NCBI GenBank assembly: GCA_037388705.1 | Contig: JARRJY010000072.1 | Span: 1-18,322 of the forward strand | From: JARRJY01 sp037388705 | Lineage (GTDB): Bacteria > Pseudomonadota > Gammaproteobacteria > UBA6429 > Thiohalophilaceae | Length of the DNA: 18,322 nucleotides | Direction: 5' to 3' | Part shown: positions 7,672 to 13,918 of the stretch, piece by piece | How the letters are laid out: each line of letters starts with the position of its first letter | Position numbering within the stretch: the stretch's first letter is position 1 | Program-made: the position numbers and the translations under genes | Notes under the pieces: model-generated | What the model was told of the DNA's origin: nothing | Database searches by the model: none | The model's input: the letters and a program-made list of their open reading frames with translations, nothing else

Positions 7672-7998
7672 ATGCCAATTCAAGCCAATAACAATGCACC
7701 AAATACGCTTACCTTCACCTGCGACCACTTTTTAAAGTCATCGACACAGGAATCACTGCCAAGCGATAAAACACAAACTTGTCGCCTGCATGAGCTGACA
7801 TTTCGTATGCCGTTGTTTACCCCTGTAAAAGCAGAAAACAACACGAAGATCGGCCCTCAACCACAACAGACTGATGGTAACTTAACGCTCAACTTCACCC
7901 CGGCTGCACATCGTAAGGCCTACCTGGGCAGGCCTGTTAACCACCCCAATGTTCATCTGCCTTTCCCTGCCAGCAGTGAAGACAAGCGGGACGGATAA
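7672..7998 (+). CDS. Hypothetical protein, 108 aa, orphan
   Basis: I do not recognise this protein. It is 108 residues, rich in Thr, Asn, Pro and Gln, with no signal peptide, no transmembrane segment and little predicted helix. Two Cys (17 and 37) and several His (19, 40, 80, 91, 95) are spaced through it, which could suggest metal or disulfide chemistry, but no known motif is present. Support for coding: AGGAG lies 7 bases before the ATG, and the frame runs cleanly to a TAA. The next gene in the same direction, 98 bases on, is the DsrC/TusE-like gene, so co-transcription is likely. A minus-strand frame overlaps the 3' end but has no comparable start signal. Confidence 0.55.
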   Translation: MPIQANNNAPNTLTFTCDHFLKSSTQESLPSDKTQTCRLHELTFRMPLFTPVKAENNTKIGPQPQQTDGNLTLNFTPAAHRKAYLGRPVNHPNVHLPFPASSEDKRDG

Positions 7999-8035
7999 AC
8001 CTATTCACCTGCAATATAAACGCAGCGCAATCACA

Positions 8036-8082
8036 ACAACAGGTAACGCTCGCCAACTGGTAGCGCTGACCTACCCTGTTTA
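8036..8082 (+). other. Possible imperfect hairpin ahead of the DsrC/TusE-like gene
   Basis: AACAGG with CCTGTT form outer arms around a partly paired interior that includes ACGCT and AGCGCT. It lies in the short gap upstream of the start codon at 8097. It could be a leader structure or an attenuator, or simply chance. Confidence 0.25.
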
Positions 8083-8096
8083 TAAAGGACAACATC

Positions 8097-8468
8097 ATGA
8101 AACAATATTTAATCAATGCATTTAAAACTGAATCGGCCAGCCAATTACGCACCATTCGACAAGCCGAGCTCAAAAAACAACACTGGAACAGGGCCAAGTC
8201 TCAGCTTCTTGCCAATAACGAAGATATGATACTGAGCGATGCACACTGGGATATACTGAAACATCTGCGTAGAAGTTATATGAAAACAGGTCTGCCACGA
8301 CATGCGCGCTATCTGTCCGAGTCCTTAGATCAAAAATTTTCCGCCGAAGGGGGAAAGAAATATTTACGTAACCTTTTTCCAGGTGGCGTCATCACGCAAG
8401 GTAGTCGCTTTGCCAATCTGCCGACACCTTCTGATGCCGTTGATATCTCACATGGCAGTTGTTACTGA
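8097..8468 (+). CDS. DsrC/TusE-family sulfur-carrier-like protein with penultimate Cys
   Basis: This protein has 123 residues, exactly the length of its paralog at 2048-2419. Family features are SDAHWDILKHLRRSY, KFSAEGGKKYLRNLFPGG and ITQGSRFANLPTP. The penultimate residue is Cys122 (ending GSCY), matching the catalytic Cys of TusE and DsrC. The inner Cys of true DsrC is Ser103 here, so it is TusE-like in its cysteine pattern. The arm between LPTP and the Cys (SDAVDISHGS) is about eight residues longer than the canonical two or three. The N-terminal 40 residues are diverged and rich in Lys, Arg and Gln. AAAGGA precedes the ATG by 7 bases. It sits between the 108-aa orphan and the 36-aa basic protein. 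A role in relaying sulfur is inferred, with tRNA thiolation or a sulfur-oxidation pathway as alternatives. Confidence 0.85.
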   Translation: MKQYLINAFKTESASQLRTIRQAELKKQHWNRAKSQLLANNEDMILSDAHWDILKHLRRSYMKTGLPRHARYLSESLDQKFSAEGGKKYLRNLFPGGVITQGSRFANLPTPSDAVDISHGSCY

Positions 8469-8547
8469 AAACAGTCTGTTTATCGACCATTACAGGTCAA
8501 GCACAGTAATATTTCTAACATGACTTTTCAAAACAGGAGCTAACATC

Positions 8548-8658
8548 GTGAGCAAGGGAAACAAAAGTAACAAGGAAAGCAAGAAACAACCCCTATTGAC
8601 GGCCAAAGAAAAGAAACGAGAAAAACGCGATAAAGAGCCCGTTGGTATTCTACAATGA
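8548..8658 (+). CDS. Small Lys-rich protein, 36 aa, possibly truncated
   Basis: A GTG start with AGGAG 8 bases upstream begins MSKGNKSNKESKKQP, a pattern I recognise from a widespread family of short Lys-rich hypothetical proteins in Proteobacteria. Members I recall are longer and have a different C-terminal half; here the frame stops after EKRDKEPVGILQ. The last codons (from about 8641) run into the antisense of the lemA-like remnant at 8650-8707. The original 3' end may therefore have been replaced at a recombination junction. It follows the DsrC/TusE-like gene by 79 bases. Confidence 0.6.
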   Translation: MSKGNKSNKESKKQPLLTAKEKKREKRDKEPVGILQ

Positions 8659-8707
8659 ATATGGCAACGATAGAGCCAATCATTGTTGTCAGTGTCCTTT
8701 CGTATGG
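8650..8707 (-). pseudogene. Remnant of a second lemA 5' end
   Basis: Reading the minus strand, GAAAGGACACTG and a nearby ATG (8681-8683) encode MIGSIVAIFIV, matching the lemA start MIGSVISIIII. The nucleotide match covers the ribosome-binding leader and the first codons, from TTTTCCC through about the fifth codon; I count roughly 36 of 44 identical. Similarity ends near 8650 and the frame continues only in non-LemA sequence. I read it as a duplicated and deleted lemA start. Confidence 0.6.
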
Positions 8708-8715
8708 GAAAACCT

Positions 8716-8736
8716 GGCCTGTTTTCTATTATTCTT
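8716..8736 (-). repeat. Dispersed intergenic repeat, copy 4 (degenerate GAATAATAGAAAACAGGCC)
   Basis: The minus strand reads AAGAATAATAGAAAACAGGCC, which matches the consensus GAATAATAGGGGACAGACC except for GGG to AAA and A to G. It lies just past the stop codon of the DUF6164-like gene and beside the lemA remnant. Confidence 0.4.
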
Positions 8737-8741
8737 ATTTA

Positions 8742-9089
8742 TCATAAATTGAAAAAGGCAAAAATCATCAAGTAACATATCAGGATAATAGCCAGTATAA
8801 AACTGATATAGCGGACAGGGGCTTCCTTGAACATATCCAAAAACGTCCTGGCAGTGCCCTGTTCATATTCTTCCCGGGCTTTCACCTGTCGACGCTGTTG
8901 ATACTCATCAATCAGTTGCCTGGCTTTTTGTAGCTGTGCTTCGTTTTTAAGCCACAGGCCCGGCATTGAAATACCAAGAACACCTGCCGAGGTTTCGTAA
9001 AAATCAATATCGTTATCGCTTAATAATTCACGAACCTCGTGTGCCTCATCGTCTGGCACGTACCTGAGCTTAAAAATTAAAACAGCCAT
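8742..9089 (-). CDS. DUF6164-like small membrane protein
   Basis: This 115-residue protein has an N-terminal soluble part (MAVLIFKLRYVPDDEAHEVR, then LLSDNDIDFYETSAGVLG) that looks like a ferredoxin-fold DUF2007-type domain. A basic helical linker follows (QLQKARQLIDEYQQRRQ), and there is a C-terminal transmembrane helix at about 94-114 ending in FFNL. The pattern and length fit DUF6164 proteins of Gammaproteobacteria as I recall them; the function is unknown. The start is not marked by a clear ribosome binding site. It probably forms its own unit, 149 bases after the MHS transporter. Confidence 0.72.
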   Translation of the reverse strand: MAVLIFKLRYVPDDEAHEVRELLSDNDIDFYETSAGVLGISMPGLWLKNEAQLQKARQLIDEYQQRRQVKAREEYEQGTARTFLDMFKEAPVRYISFILAIILICYLMIFAFFNL

Positions 9090-9184
9090 AACCGGGATTC
9101 ACTGCCCATTTAAAAATTTATACCGCGCTGATGGAAGGTATTTATTATCCACGATCAAAATAATCACTCCGTCCCTTATAGTCC

Positions 9185-9216
9185 ATGACCGTTTATATTT
9201 ATAAACGATTGGTCTC
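9185..9216. repeat. AT-rich palindrome with outer GACC/GGTC arms
   Basis: CGTTTATA and TATAAACG (9190-9197 and 9200-9207) are perfectly complementary around TT. GACC (9187-9190) and GGTC (9211-9214) form outer arms with a GATT bulge. It lies downstream of the MHS transporter; no T-run follows on the minus strand, so an operator or an unusual terminator are both possible. Confidence 0.45.
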
Positions 9217-9238
9217 TGGCACCATTTACTCTTTCATT

Positions 9239-10519
9239 TTACCTGAGCGGTTCGCGGCTTCTGTCCTTTATCCAGACCAGGCTGGCAATCGCCAAAAGGG
9301 CAAAGGCGATGAGGTAATAAGCCGGTGATATGTCCGATCCACTCACATCGATCAACCACGTGGCGATCATTGGTGTTGCACCGCCCACGATACCCAAACC
9401 GATATTAAAGGCAACCGAGTAGCCGGATAACCGGTCCTCGGTAGGGAACAACTCCACAAAAGTAGCAGGCCCGACACCACTGGGTACGGCGATCAGTATT
9501 GCCAGCCCGAACTGGGCCAGGATGGCGGCCATCAAGCTGCCCTGGTCCATCCAGTATTGTAGCGGCAAGATGATCACGGCCATCACCGCAATGGCAATTC
9601 CTATCATCGTGGTACGCCGGATATAGCGGTCCGATAGCCAGCCCATTAACGGAATCAGCAAAACCATCATGGCCGTGGCCGCGGTATTGATACCCATGGC
9701 AGTAGACAATTCCATCGGGGTGTATTCACTCAACCAGTTGGGCAAATACACCAGCGTCAGGTAGAAAAGAGCACCATAGCCGGAGGCAAACAGCGTTCCC
9801 TGCAAGGTTTGTTTTGCATTTATCGTGAAAGCTTCTTTCAGGGGCGAGGTTTCGCCATGCTCCCGTTCATGGCGTGAGAAGTGTTCCGAACGGGGCAGAT
9901 GCCGCCGCAGCAGGATCGCGCTGATCCCCAGTACCGCGCCGAACAAAAATGGCAGGCGCCAGCCCCAGTCATACAACGTTTCAACGGTAAAGAAATTGGT
10001 GGCCGCTGTCGCCACGCCTGAACCAAGCAGCATGCCGAGCATACTGCCAACATTGGCCCAGCTGCCCGACAACCCCCGCTGGTGCGGGGCTGACGTTTCC
10101 ACCAGGTAAGTCACGGAACTGGAGAATTCACCCCCGACCGACAGGCCCTGGACCAGGCGGATCGCCACCAGCAAAACCGGCGCCCAGATACCAATCACCT
10201 CGTAGGTTGGCAACAGCCCGAGCAAGAACGTCGGCAGCGCCATCATCGCCACGGAGATCAACATGGTTTTGCTGCGACCGATGGTATCGCCCAGCCAACC
10301 AAACACCGCCGAACCCAGCGGACGCATGACAAAACCCGCGGCGAATACCCCGTAGGTGGCGAGTAACGAGGCGGTGCGATTATCGCCGGGAAAAAACAGG
10401 GAGGAAAGCACCGTGGCCATGAAACCATACAGTGCGAAATCGTACCACTCTATGATGTTACCGATGACCCCGGCGATGGTGGCGGTCTTGCGCTGATTTT
10501 TGGGCAGATGAAAAACCAT
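9239..10519 (-). CDS. MFS transporter, metabolite:H+ symporter (MHS) family
   Basis: This 426-residue inner-membrane protein has about twelve helices. Subfamily marks are the N-terminal GVIGNIIEWYDFALYGF, the loop GFVMRPLGSAVFGWLGDTIGRSK after helix 2, and RLVQGLSVGGEFSSSVTYLVE in helix 4, all typical of the ProP/KgtP/ShiA group. The substrate (organic acid, betaine or similar) cannot be told. AAGG lies 6 bases before the ATG. No neighbour suggests a pathway. Confidence 0.92.
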   Translation of the reverse strand: MVFHLPKNQRKTATIAGVIGNIIEWYDFALYGFMATVLSSLFFPGDNRTASLLATYGVFAAGFVMRPLGSAVFGWLGDTIGRSKTMLISVAMMALPTFLLGLLPTYEVIGIWAPVLLVAIRLVQGLSVGGEFSSSVTYLVETSAPHQRGLSGSWANVGSMLGMLLGSGVATAATNFFTVETLYDWGWRLPFLFGAVLGISAILLRRHLPRSEHFSRHEREHGETSPLKEAFTINAKQTLQGTLFASGYGALFYLTLVYLPNWLSEYTPMELSTAMGINTAATAMMVLLIPLMGWLSDRYIRRTTMIGIAIAVMAVIILPLQYWMDQGSLMAAILAQFGLAILIAVPSGVGPATFVELFPTEDRLSGYSVAFNIGLGIVGGATPMIATWLIDVSGSDISPAYYLIAFALLAIASLVWIKDRSREPLR

Positions 10520-10743
10520 GTGAAACCTTGCCTTTTATTCTGTACACAGTTTACCAGCGTACAGGAGGATAGATACCGCGATATTAATAGAATTGAATAC
10601 CTATAAAGACACACAGCAAGCAATAAAGTTTAACGTTCAAGGGCCATGATCATTTTCGAAAGCCTTGAAGATCTCGAGTATAACAAGCAACTACTGGCGC
10701 CCCGGTACGACTTACTTTTAATTTTTACTCTATGACCAGATAT
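10520..10743. other. Intergenic region without a gene
   Basis: This is the leader of the MHS transporter and the tail of the MBL gene. It holds dispersed repeat copy 5 near 10721 and no coding frame. Confidence 0.4.
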
Positions 10744-10747
10744 TTAT
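10721..10747 (-). repeat. Dispersed intergenic repeat, copy 5 (degenerate GGTCATAGAGTAAAAAT)
   Basis: The minus strand reads ATATCTGGTCATAGAGTAAA followed by AAT, a diverged version of the GGGGTCAGAGTAAAAA form at 945 and 17525. It overlaps the stop codon of the MBL-fold gene at 10744, so that gene's last codons are formed by the repeat. Confidence 0.4.
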
Positions 10748-11667
10748 TGATTACCATCCCCGTTTGCAGCAAAACACTGCAGATCGTCTGCAAAAACAAC
10801 CGGGCCTTTATAATGATGTCGAATAATGGATAAGGATTCCTTTTCTTTACCAAAAGTACGCTTCATACGGTGTGACAACACCAGCTTTTTAACACCCGCC
10901 CTTGCCGCAATTTTCCCAATCTCGGAGGGTGGCATATGTAAGTTACGCGCGACAGGGTTGGATACTTCAGCAATCGCATGATGGGCAACCAGAATATCCG
11001 CCTGTTTAGCGAGTTGCCAAAGCACATCCTTTTTATTACTGGTATCCCCGCTGAAAACGACCGACGTTCCACCAATGTCCACTCGCCAGGCAATGGCAGG
11101 AATGGGGCCATGGTTAACAGGTATCGCGGAGATGCGAAAACGTTGGTTATCAACCACTACGTGTATATCTTCCAGGGTACTATCAATATTGGCAGGCAAT
11201 AACCGGTAAGGTTGCGAACCATCCAGAAAATCAGACAAATAACGAAAAGCGCCCTTTTCCCCAAACAGTGTTTGCACAAAAGTCGTCATGGAAGGCATTA
11301 AATGATTACCCGTCGGCCCATAAATGGGGAGATCACGATCCCGATTGGTAAAAAAAGAACTCTTAACTAACGCCGGCAAATCATTGCTGTGATCCACATG
11401 AAGATGTGTTAACAGAATAACATCAAGATCATTCAATGATGCCTGGCTTTGCTCAAAATTTAAAAGACTGCCACTACCCATATCAACCAGGATACGCGCG
11501 TGACCATCCTGCCAAACAAGGTAGCCACTAGACGCTCGGCCATCATCAATCTCCGGGCCACCCGAACCCAATACCTGCAACCCTATCCCCTGCCCATGGC
11601 AATCGTTGTCCGAAGCAAGCACTGGAAATGCAGGTATAAACAGGATAAGAAATGTCAGTAATTTCAT
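10744..11667 (-). CDS. Exported RNase Z-like MBL-fold metallo-hydrolase
   Basis: This 307-residue protein starts with a Sec signal peptide (MKLLTFLILFIPAFPVLA, cleavage near residue 18-19), so it should act in the periplasm. The two-zinc ligand set of RNase Z/arylsulfatase-type enzymes is complete: THLHVDH (His88, His90, Asp92, His93), NHG (His186), SGDTS (Asp208) and LSHRM (His266). RNase Z itself is cytoplasmic, so a periplasmic phosphodiesterase or arylsulfatase-like activity is more likely; the substrate is unknown. The start lies 10 bases after the stop of the methyltransferase gene, with GAGAT as ribosome binding site, so the two are co-transcribed. Confidence 0.9.
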   Translation of the reverse strand: MKLLTFLILFIPAFPVLASDNDCHGQGIGLQVLGSGGPEIDDGRASSGYLVWQDGHARILVDMGSGSLLNFEQSQASLNDLDVILLTHLHVDHSNDLPALVKSSFFTNRDRDLPIYGPTGNHLMPSMTTFVQTLFGEKGAFRYLSDFLDGSQPYRLLPANIDSTLEDIHVVVDNQRFRISAIPVNHGPIPAIAWRVDIGGTSVVFSGDTSNKKDVLWQLAKQADILVAHHAIAEVSNPVARNLHMPPSEIGKIAARAGVKKLVLSHRMKRTFGKEKESLSIIRHHYKGPVVFADDLQCFAANGDGNQ

Positions 11668-11677
11668 TTGATCTCTA

Positions 11678-12487
11678 TTACGGTTTTTTCGCGCTTGAGA
11701 ACAGGGTCATCACATCCATCCATAAACCATCGCTGGTCATATGTTGCTTAACGTCAGCCAGGTGTTTGTTTTGAAAATCGGCACGATGTTCCTGTGGCAA
11801 CTGTTCGTAGAGTCCGCGATAACCTGCGCTTTGAATACACTCCCACCAGTTATCAAGCGATGAATGATGATACCCCAGTTGTGCCTGTACAACCTCCGGT
11901 GAATCAAACCCGGCCTCAAGTAATAACGTTTTACAGTGCGCTTCTTCGGCCAACTGTAACCAGCGGGGTTGTGGCGGGCTAATGTCATACTCAGCCAGGT
12001 TGTTAAAAAAGATCTCACTCATTGGCGTAAAGGCGGTCGGGGCAAAACTACTGAAAATTACCCGTCCGCCGGGTTTTAAAATCCGTAACCAGTTTGTTAA
12101 TGCGCGTGGCATATCCGGCATAAAAAACAGGCCGTATGAACAGGTAATCACATCAAACCTGTTCTCATCAAAGGCAGGTTGTTCACCATCCATTTTTTCA
12201 AAGGTGACATTTTCAAACCCGGCCTGCGACAGGTTGCGTTTTGCCTGTGAGAGCATATTTTCTGACAGGTCAATCGCCTGTACCGGGGTGTTATGGCCTA
12301 CCGTCTGGGCAACAGCCAGTGCCACCATCCCGGTGCCGGTGGCAATATCAAGCACTGCTTCACCCGGCTTTATCCCGGCATAATCCACCATCTTGCTGGC
12401 GCAGGCAGGAAAGAAACGTAATGACGGGTTATCGTAAAGTGTTGCCACCAGGTCAAAAACCCCGGTGACAGCCTGTTTTTCATCCAT
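11678..12487 (-). CDS. Class I SAM-dependent methyltransferase
   Basis: This 269-residue cytoplasmic protein has motif I VLDIATGTG (45-53), the acidic end of strand 2 at AIDLSENML, and the downstream motifs FDVITCSYGLFFMPD and LRILKPGGRVIFSSF. It is closest in layout to UbiE/COQ5-type enzymes, but the substrate is not clear; the C-terminal third is not diagnostic. It is first in a unit with the exported MBL-fold protein. Confidence 0.88.
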   Translation of the reverse strand: MDEKQAVTGVFDLVATLYDNPSLRFFPACASKMVDYAGIKPGEAVLDIATGTGMVALAVAQTVGHNTPVQAIDLSENMLSQAKRNLSQAGFENVTFEKMDGEQPAFDENRFDVITCSYGLFFMPDMPRALTNWLRILKPGGRVIFSSFAPTAFTPMSEIFFNNLAEYDISPPQPRWLQLAEEAHCKTLLLEAGFDSPEVVQAQLGYHHSSLDNWWECIQSAGYRGLYEQLPQEHRADFQNKHLADVKQHMTSDGLWMDVMTLFSSAKKP

Positions 12488-12847
12488 GTTTTATTTTTCT
12501 CTCATTAAACAGCGTCATAGAGAGTTTACCACTAAAGTTAACCGTACATATATGAGGTACAAAGTGACCAGGAAATGCTGAATACGCTTCAAGGATGTTC
12601 TACCGTGCTCGACCAGGACAAGTGAAACGCGTTCAGGAAGTACTTGATGAGTACCGAAGGTGTTCCTAAGTGCTATGTCCCGGTTTTTCCTGTCTTATTA
12701 CCCTTTAATCATTTAAAACCGAAATATTTTTAAATTAGATTAATTAATTGCCGATATATTATTAACTATGCAGGTCTATCGCATTCGCGCCAGGTAGCCT
12801 GTGAAATCCAGATAAACTCAAGACATGTGTCCCCGGGAGCGTTAACT
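12488..12847. other. Intergenic region between divergent methyltransferase and bactofilin genes
   Basis: This stretch has promoter space for both genes but no clear gene. A short plus-strand frame from an ATG at 12595 to a TAA at 12667 would give 23 residues (MFYRARPGQVKRVQEVLDE...) without a spaced ribosome binding site; it may be a gene fragment. CGCGTTCAGGAAGTAC near 12628 differs by one base from CGCGTTCAGGAAATAC near 2679. Confidence 0.35.
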
Positions 12848-13273
12848 ATGCCACCATCGCAAAATAAACCAGTTTCTCGTCGTACCCTGGATAACATTAG
12901 CCGTTTTTCCTCCTGTATTGGTGAAAATACACAATTTACCGGTAAGTTTAGTGGCGGGGAAAATATGCTGGTACTTGGCCATGTTACGGGTGAGAGCAAT
13001 GCTTGCAAAGTTGTAGTCATTGGCAGGACGGGTTGCTGGGATGGCAAGCTGGATGCAGATATCGTCATCGTGGAAGGCACAGTCAATGGCGATATCGTGG
13101 CACGTGAAAAAATTGAACTCCTGTCGGGTGCCAAAATCACGGGCAACCTTTCCTGTCCTGTCATTGCAATTGAATACGGTGCAATACATGATGGTCATAT
13201 AGAGATGAACACCACGACCAACGTTAAACACTTTGAAGAAAAACGAAATAACCCGACGAATATTTCAGATTAA
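12848..13273 (+). CDS. Bactofilin (DUF583) family cytoskeletal protein
   Basis: This 141-residue protein has the right-handed beta-helix repeat pattern of bactofilins: FTGKFSGGENMLVLGHVTG, then GKLDADIVIVEGTVNGDIVA, REKIELLSGAKITGNLSCP and IEYGAIHDGHIEM. Short disordered tails flank the core, as is usual. Bactofilins self-assemble into filaments without nucleotide and act in cell shape, stalks or wall enzymes. The ATG at 12848 is chosen because GGGAG lies 8 bases upstream; an in-frame GTG at 12827 would add seven residues with no such site. No peptidase or wall-enzyme partner is adjacent. Confidence 0.9.
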   Translation: MPPSQNKPVSRRTLDNISRFSSCIGENTQFTGKFSGGENMLVLGHVTGESNACKVVVIGRTGCWDGKLDADIVIVEGTVNGDIVAREKIELLSGAKITGNLSCPVIAIEYGAIHDGHIEMNTTTNVKHFEEKRNNPTNISD

Positions 13274-13380
13274 TTAAAAAATATTTCGATTTTAGAAAAA
13301 CCGGGTATAAGCACAATTACCGTACCTTCCCCCCTAATAGCAGGTATCATAGTGCGCTAAATTCACTAACAGGCGCTATT

Positions 13381-13854
13381 GTGAAAAAAATTGCCCTCTT
13401 TGTCGATGTTCAGAATATTTATTACACCACCCGCCAGGCCTATGGCCGCCAGTTTGATTACCGCAAACTGTGGCAACAGGTGAGTACGCAAGGTGAAATT
13501 GTCGCGGCAACGGCGTATGCCATTGAACGCAATGATGACAACCAACGTAAATTCCAGGATGCCCTCAAACACATTGGCTTCGAGGTAAAACTCAAACCCT
13601 ACATTCAGCGCAGTGACGGCTCGGCCAAGGGTGACTGGGATGTCGGCATTACCATTGATGTCATGGAAACAGCGCCATCAGTCGATACGATCATATTGCT
13701 ATCCGGTGATGGGGATTTTGATTGTTTACTGGAAAAAATTATTAGTGATAATAACGTCAGTGCTGAAGTCTATGGCGTACCTGCTCTCACCGCGAATTCA
13801 CTGATCAATGCCGCCAGCACCTTTCATCCTGTTGAAGATGACTTGTTGTTATAA
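13381..13854 (+). CDS. NYN domain (LabA/DUF88) protein
   Basis: This 157-residue protein starts at a GTG with a weak upstream AGG. The NYN/PIN-like nuclease motifs are visible: FVDVQNIYY (Asp9, Asn12), KGDWDVGITIDVM (Asp85, Asp93) and LLSGDGDFDCLL (Asp110, Asp112). These acidic residues would coordinate metal in an RNase. Length fits the stand-alone LabA-like family, whose members are linked to RNA processing and, in cyanobacteria, to circadian repression. It lies 107 bases after bactofilin and converges with the Bcr/CflA gene. Confidence 0.9.
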   Translation: MKKIALFVDVQNIYYTTRQAYGRQFDYRKLWQQVSTQGEIVAATAYAIERNDDNQRKFQDALKHIGFEVKLKPYIQRSDGSAKGDWDVGITIDVMETAPSVDTIILLSGDGDFDCLLEKIISDNNVSAEVYGVPALTANSLINAASTFHPVEDDLLL

Positions 13855-13895
13855 GACTTAATTCAATCAAATGGAAACGGCGAGATTGCGTTAAT

Positions 13896-13918
13896 CAGGG
13901 TCTGTCCCCTGTTATTCT
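13896..13918 (-). repeat. Dispersed intergenic repeat, copy 6 (GGGGACAGACC form, hairpin)
   Basis: CAGGG (13896-13900) and CCCTG (13907-13911) form a hairpin over TCTGTC. The minus strand reads GAATAACAGGGGACAGACCC. It lies between the convergent NYN and Bcr/CflA genes, where a hairpin could aid termination. Confidence 0.6.

Noticed and set aside
7937..8197. Minus-strand 86-codon frame overlapping the orphan and DsrC/TusE-like genes
   Set aside because: It overlaps two plus-strand genes with good start signals and shows no family features.
12827..12847. Upstream GTG as bactofilin start
   Set aside because: The ATG at 12848 has GGGAG 8 bases upstream, whereas the GTG has no ribosome binding site.
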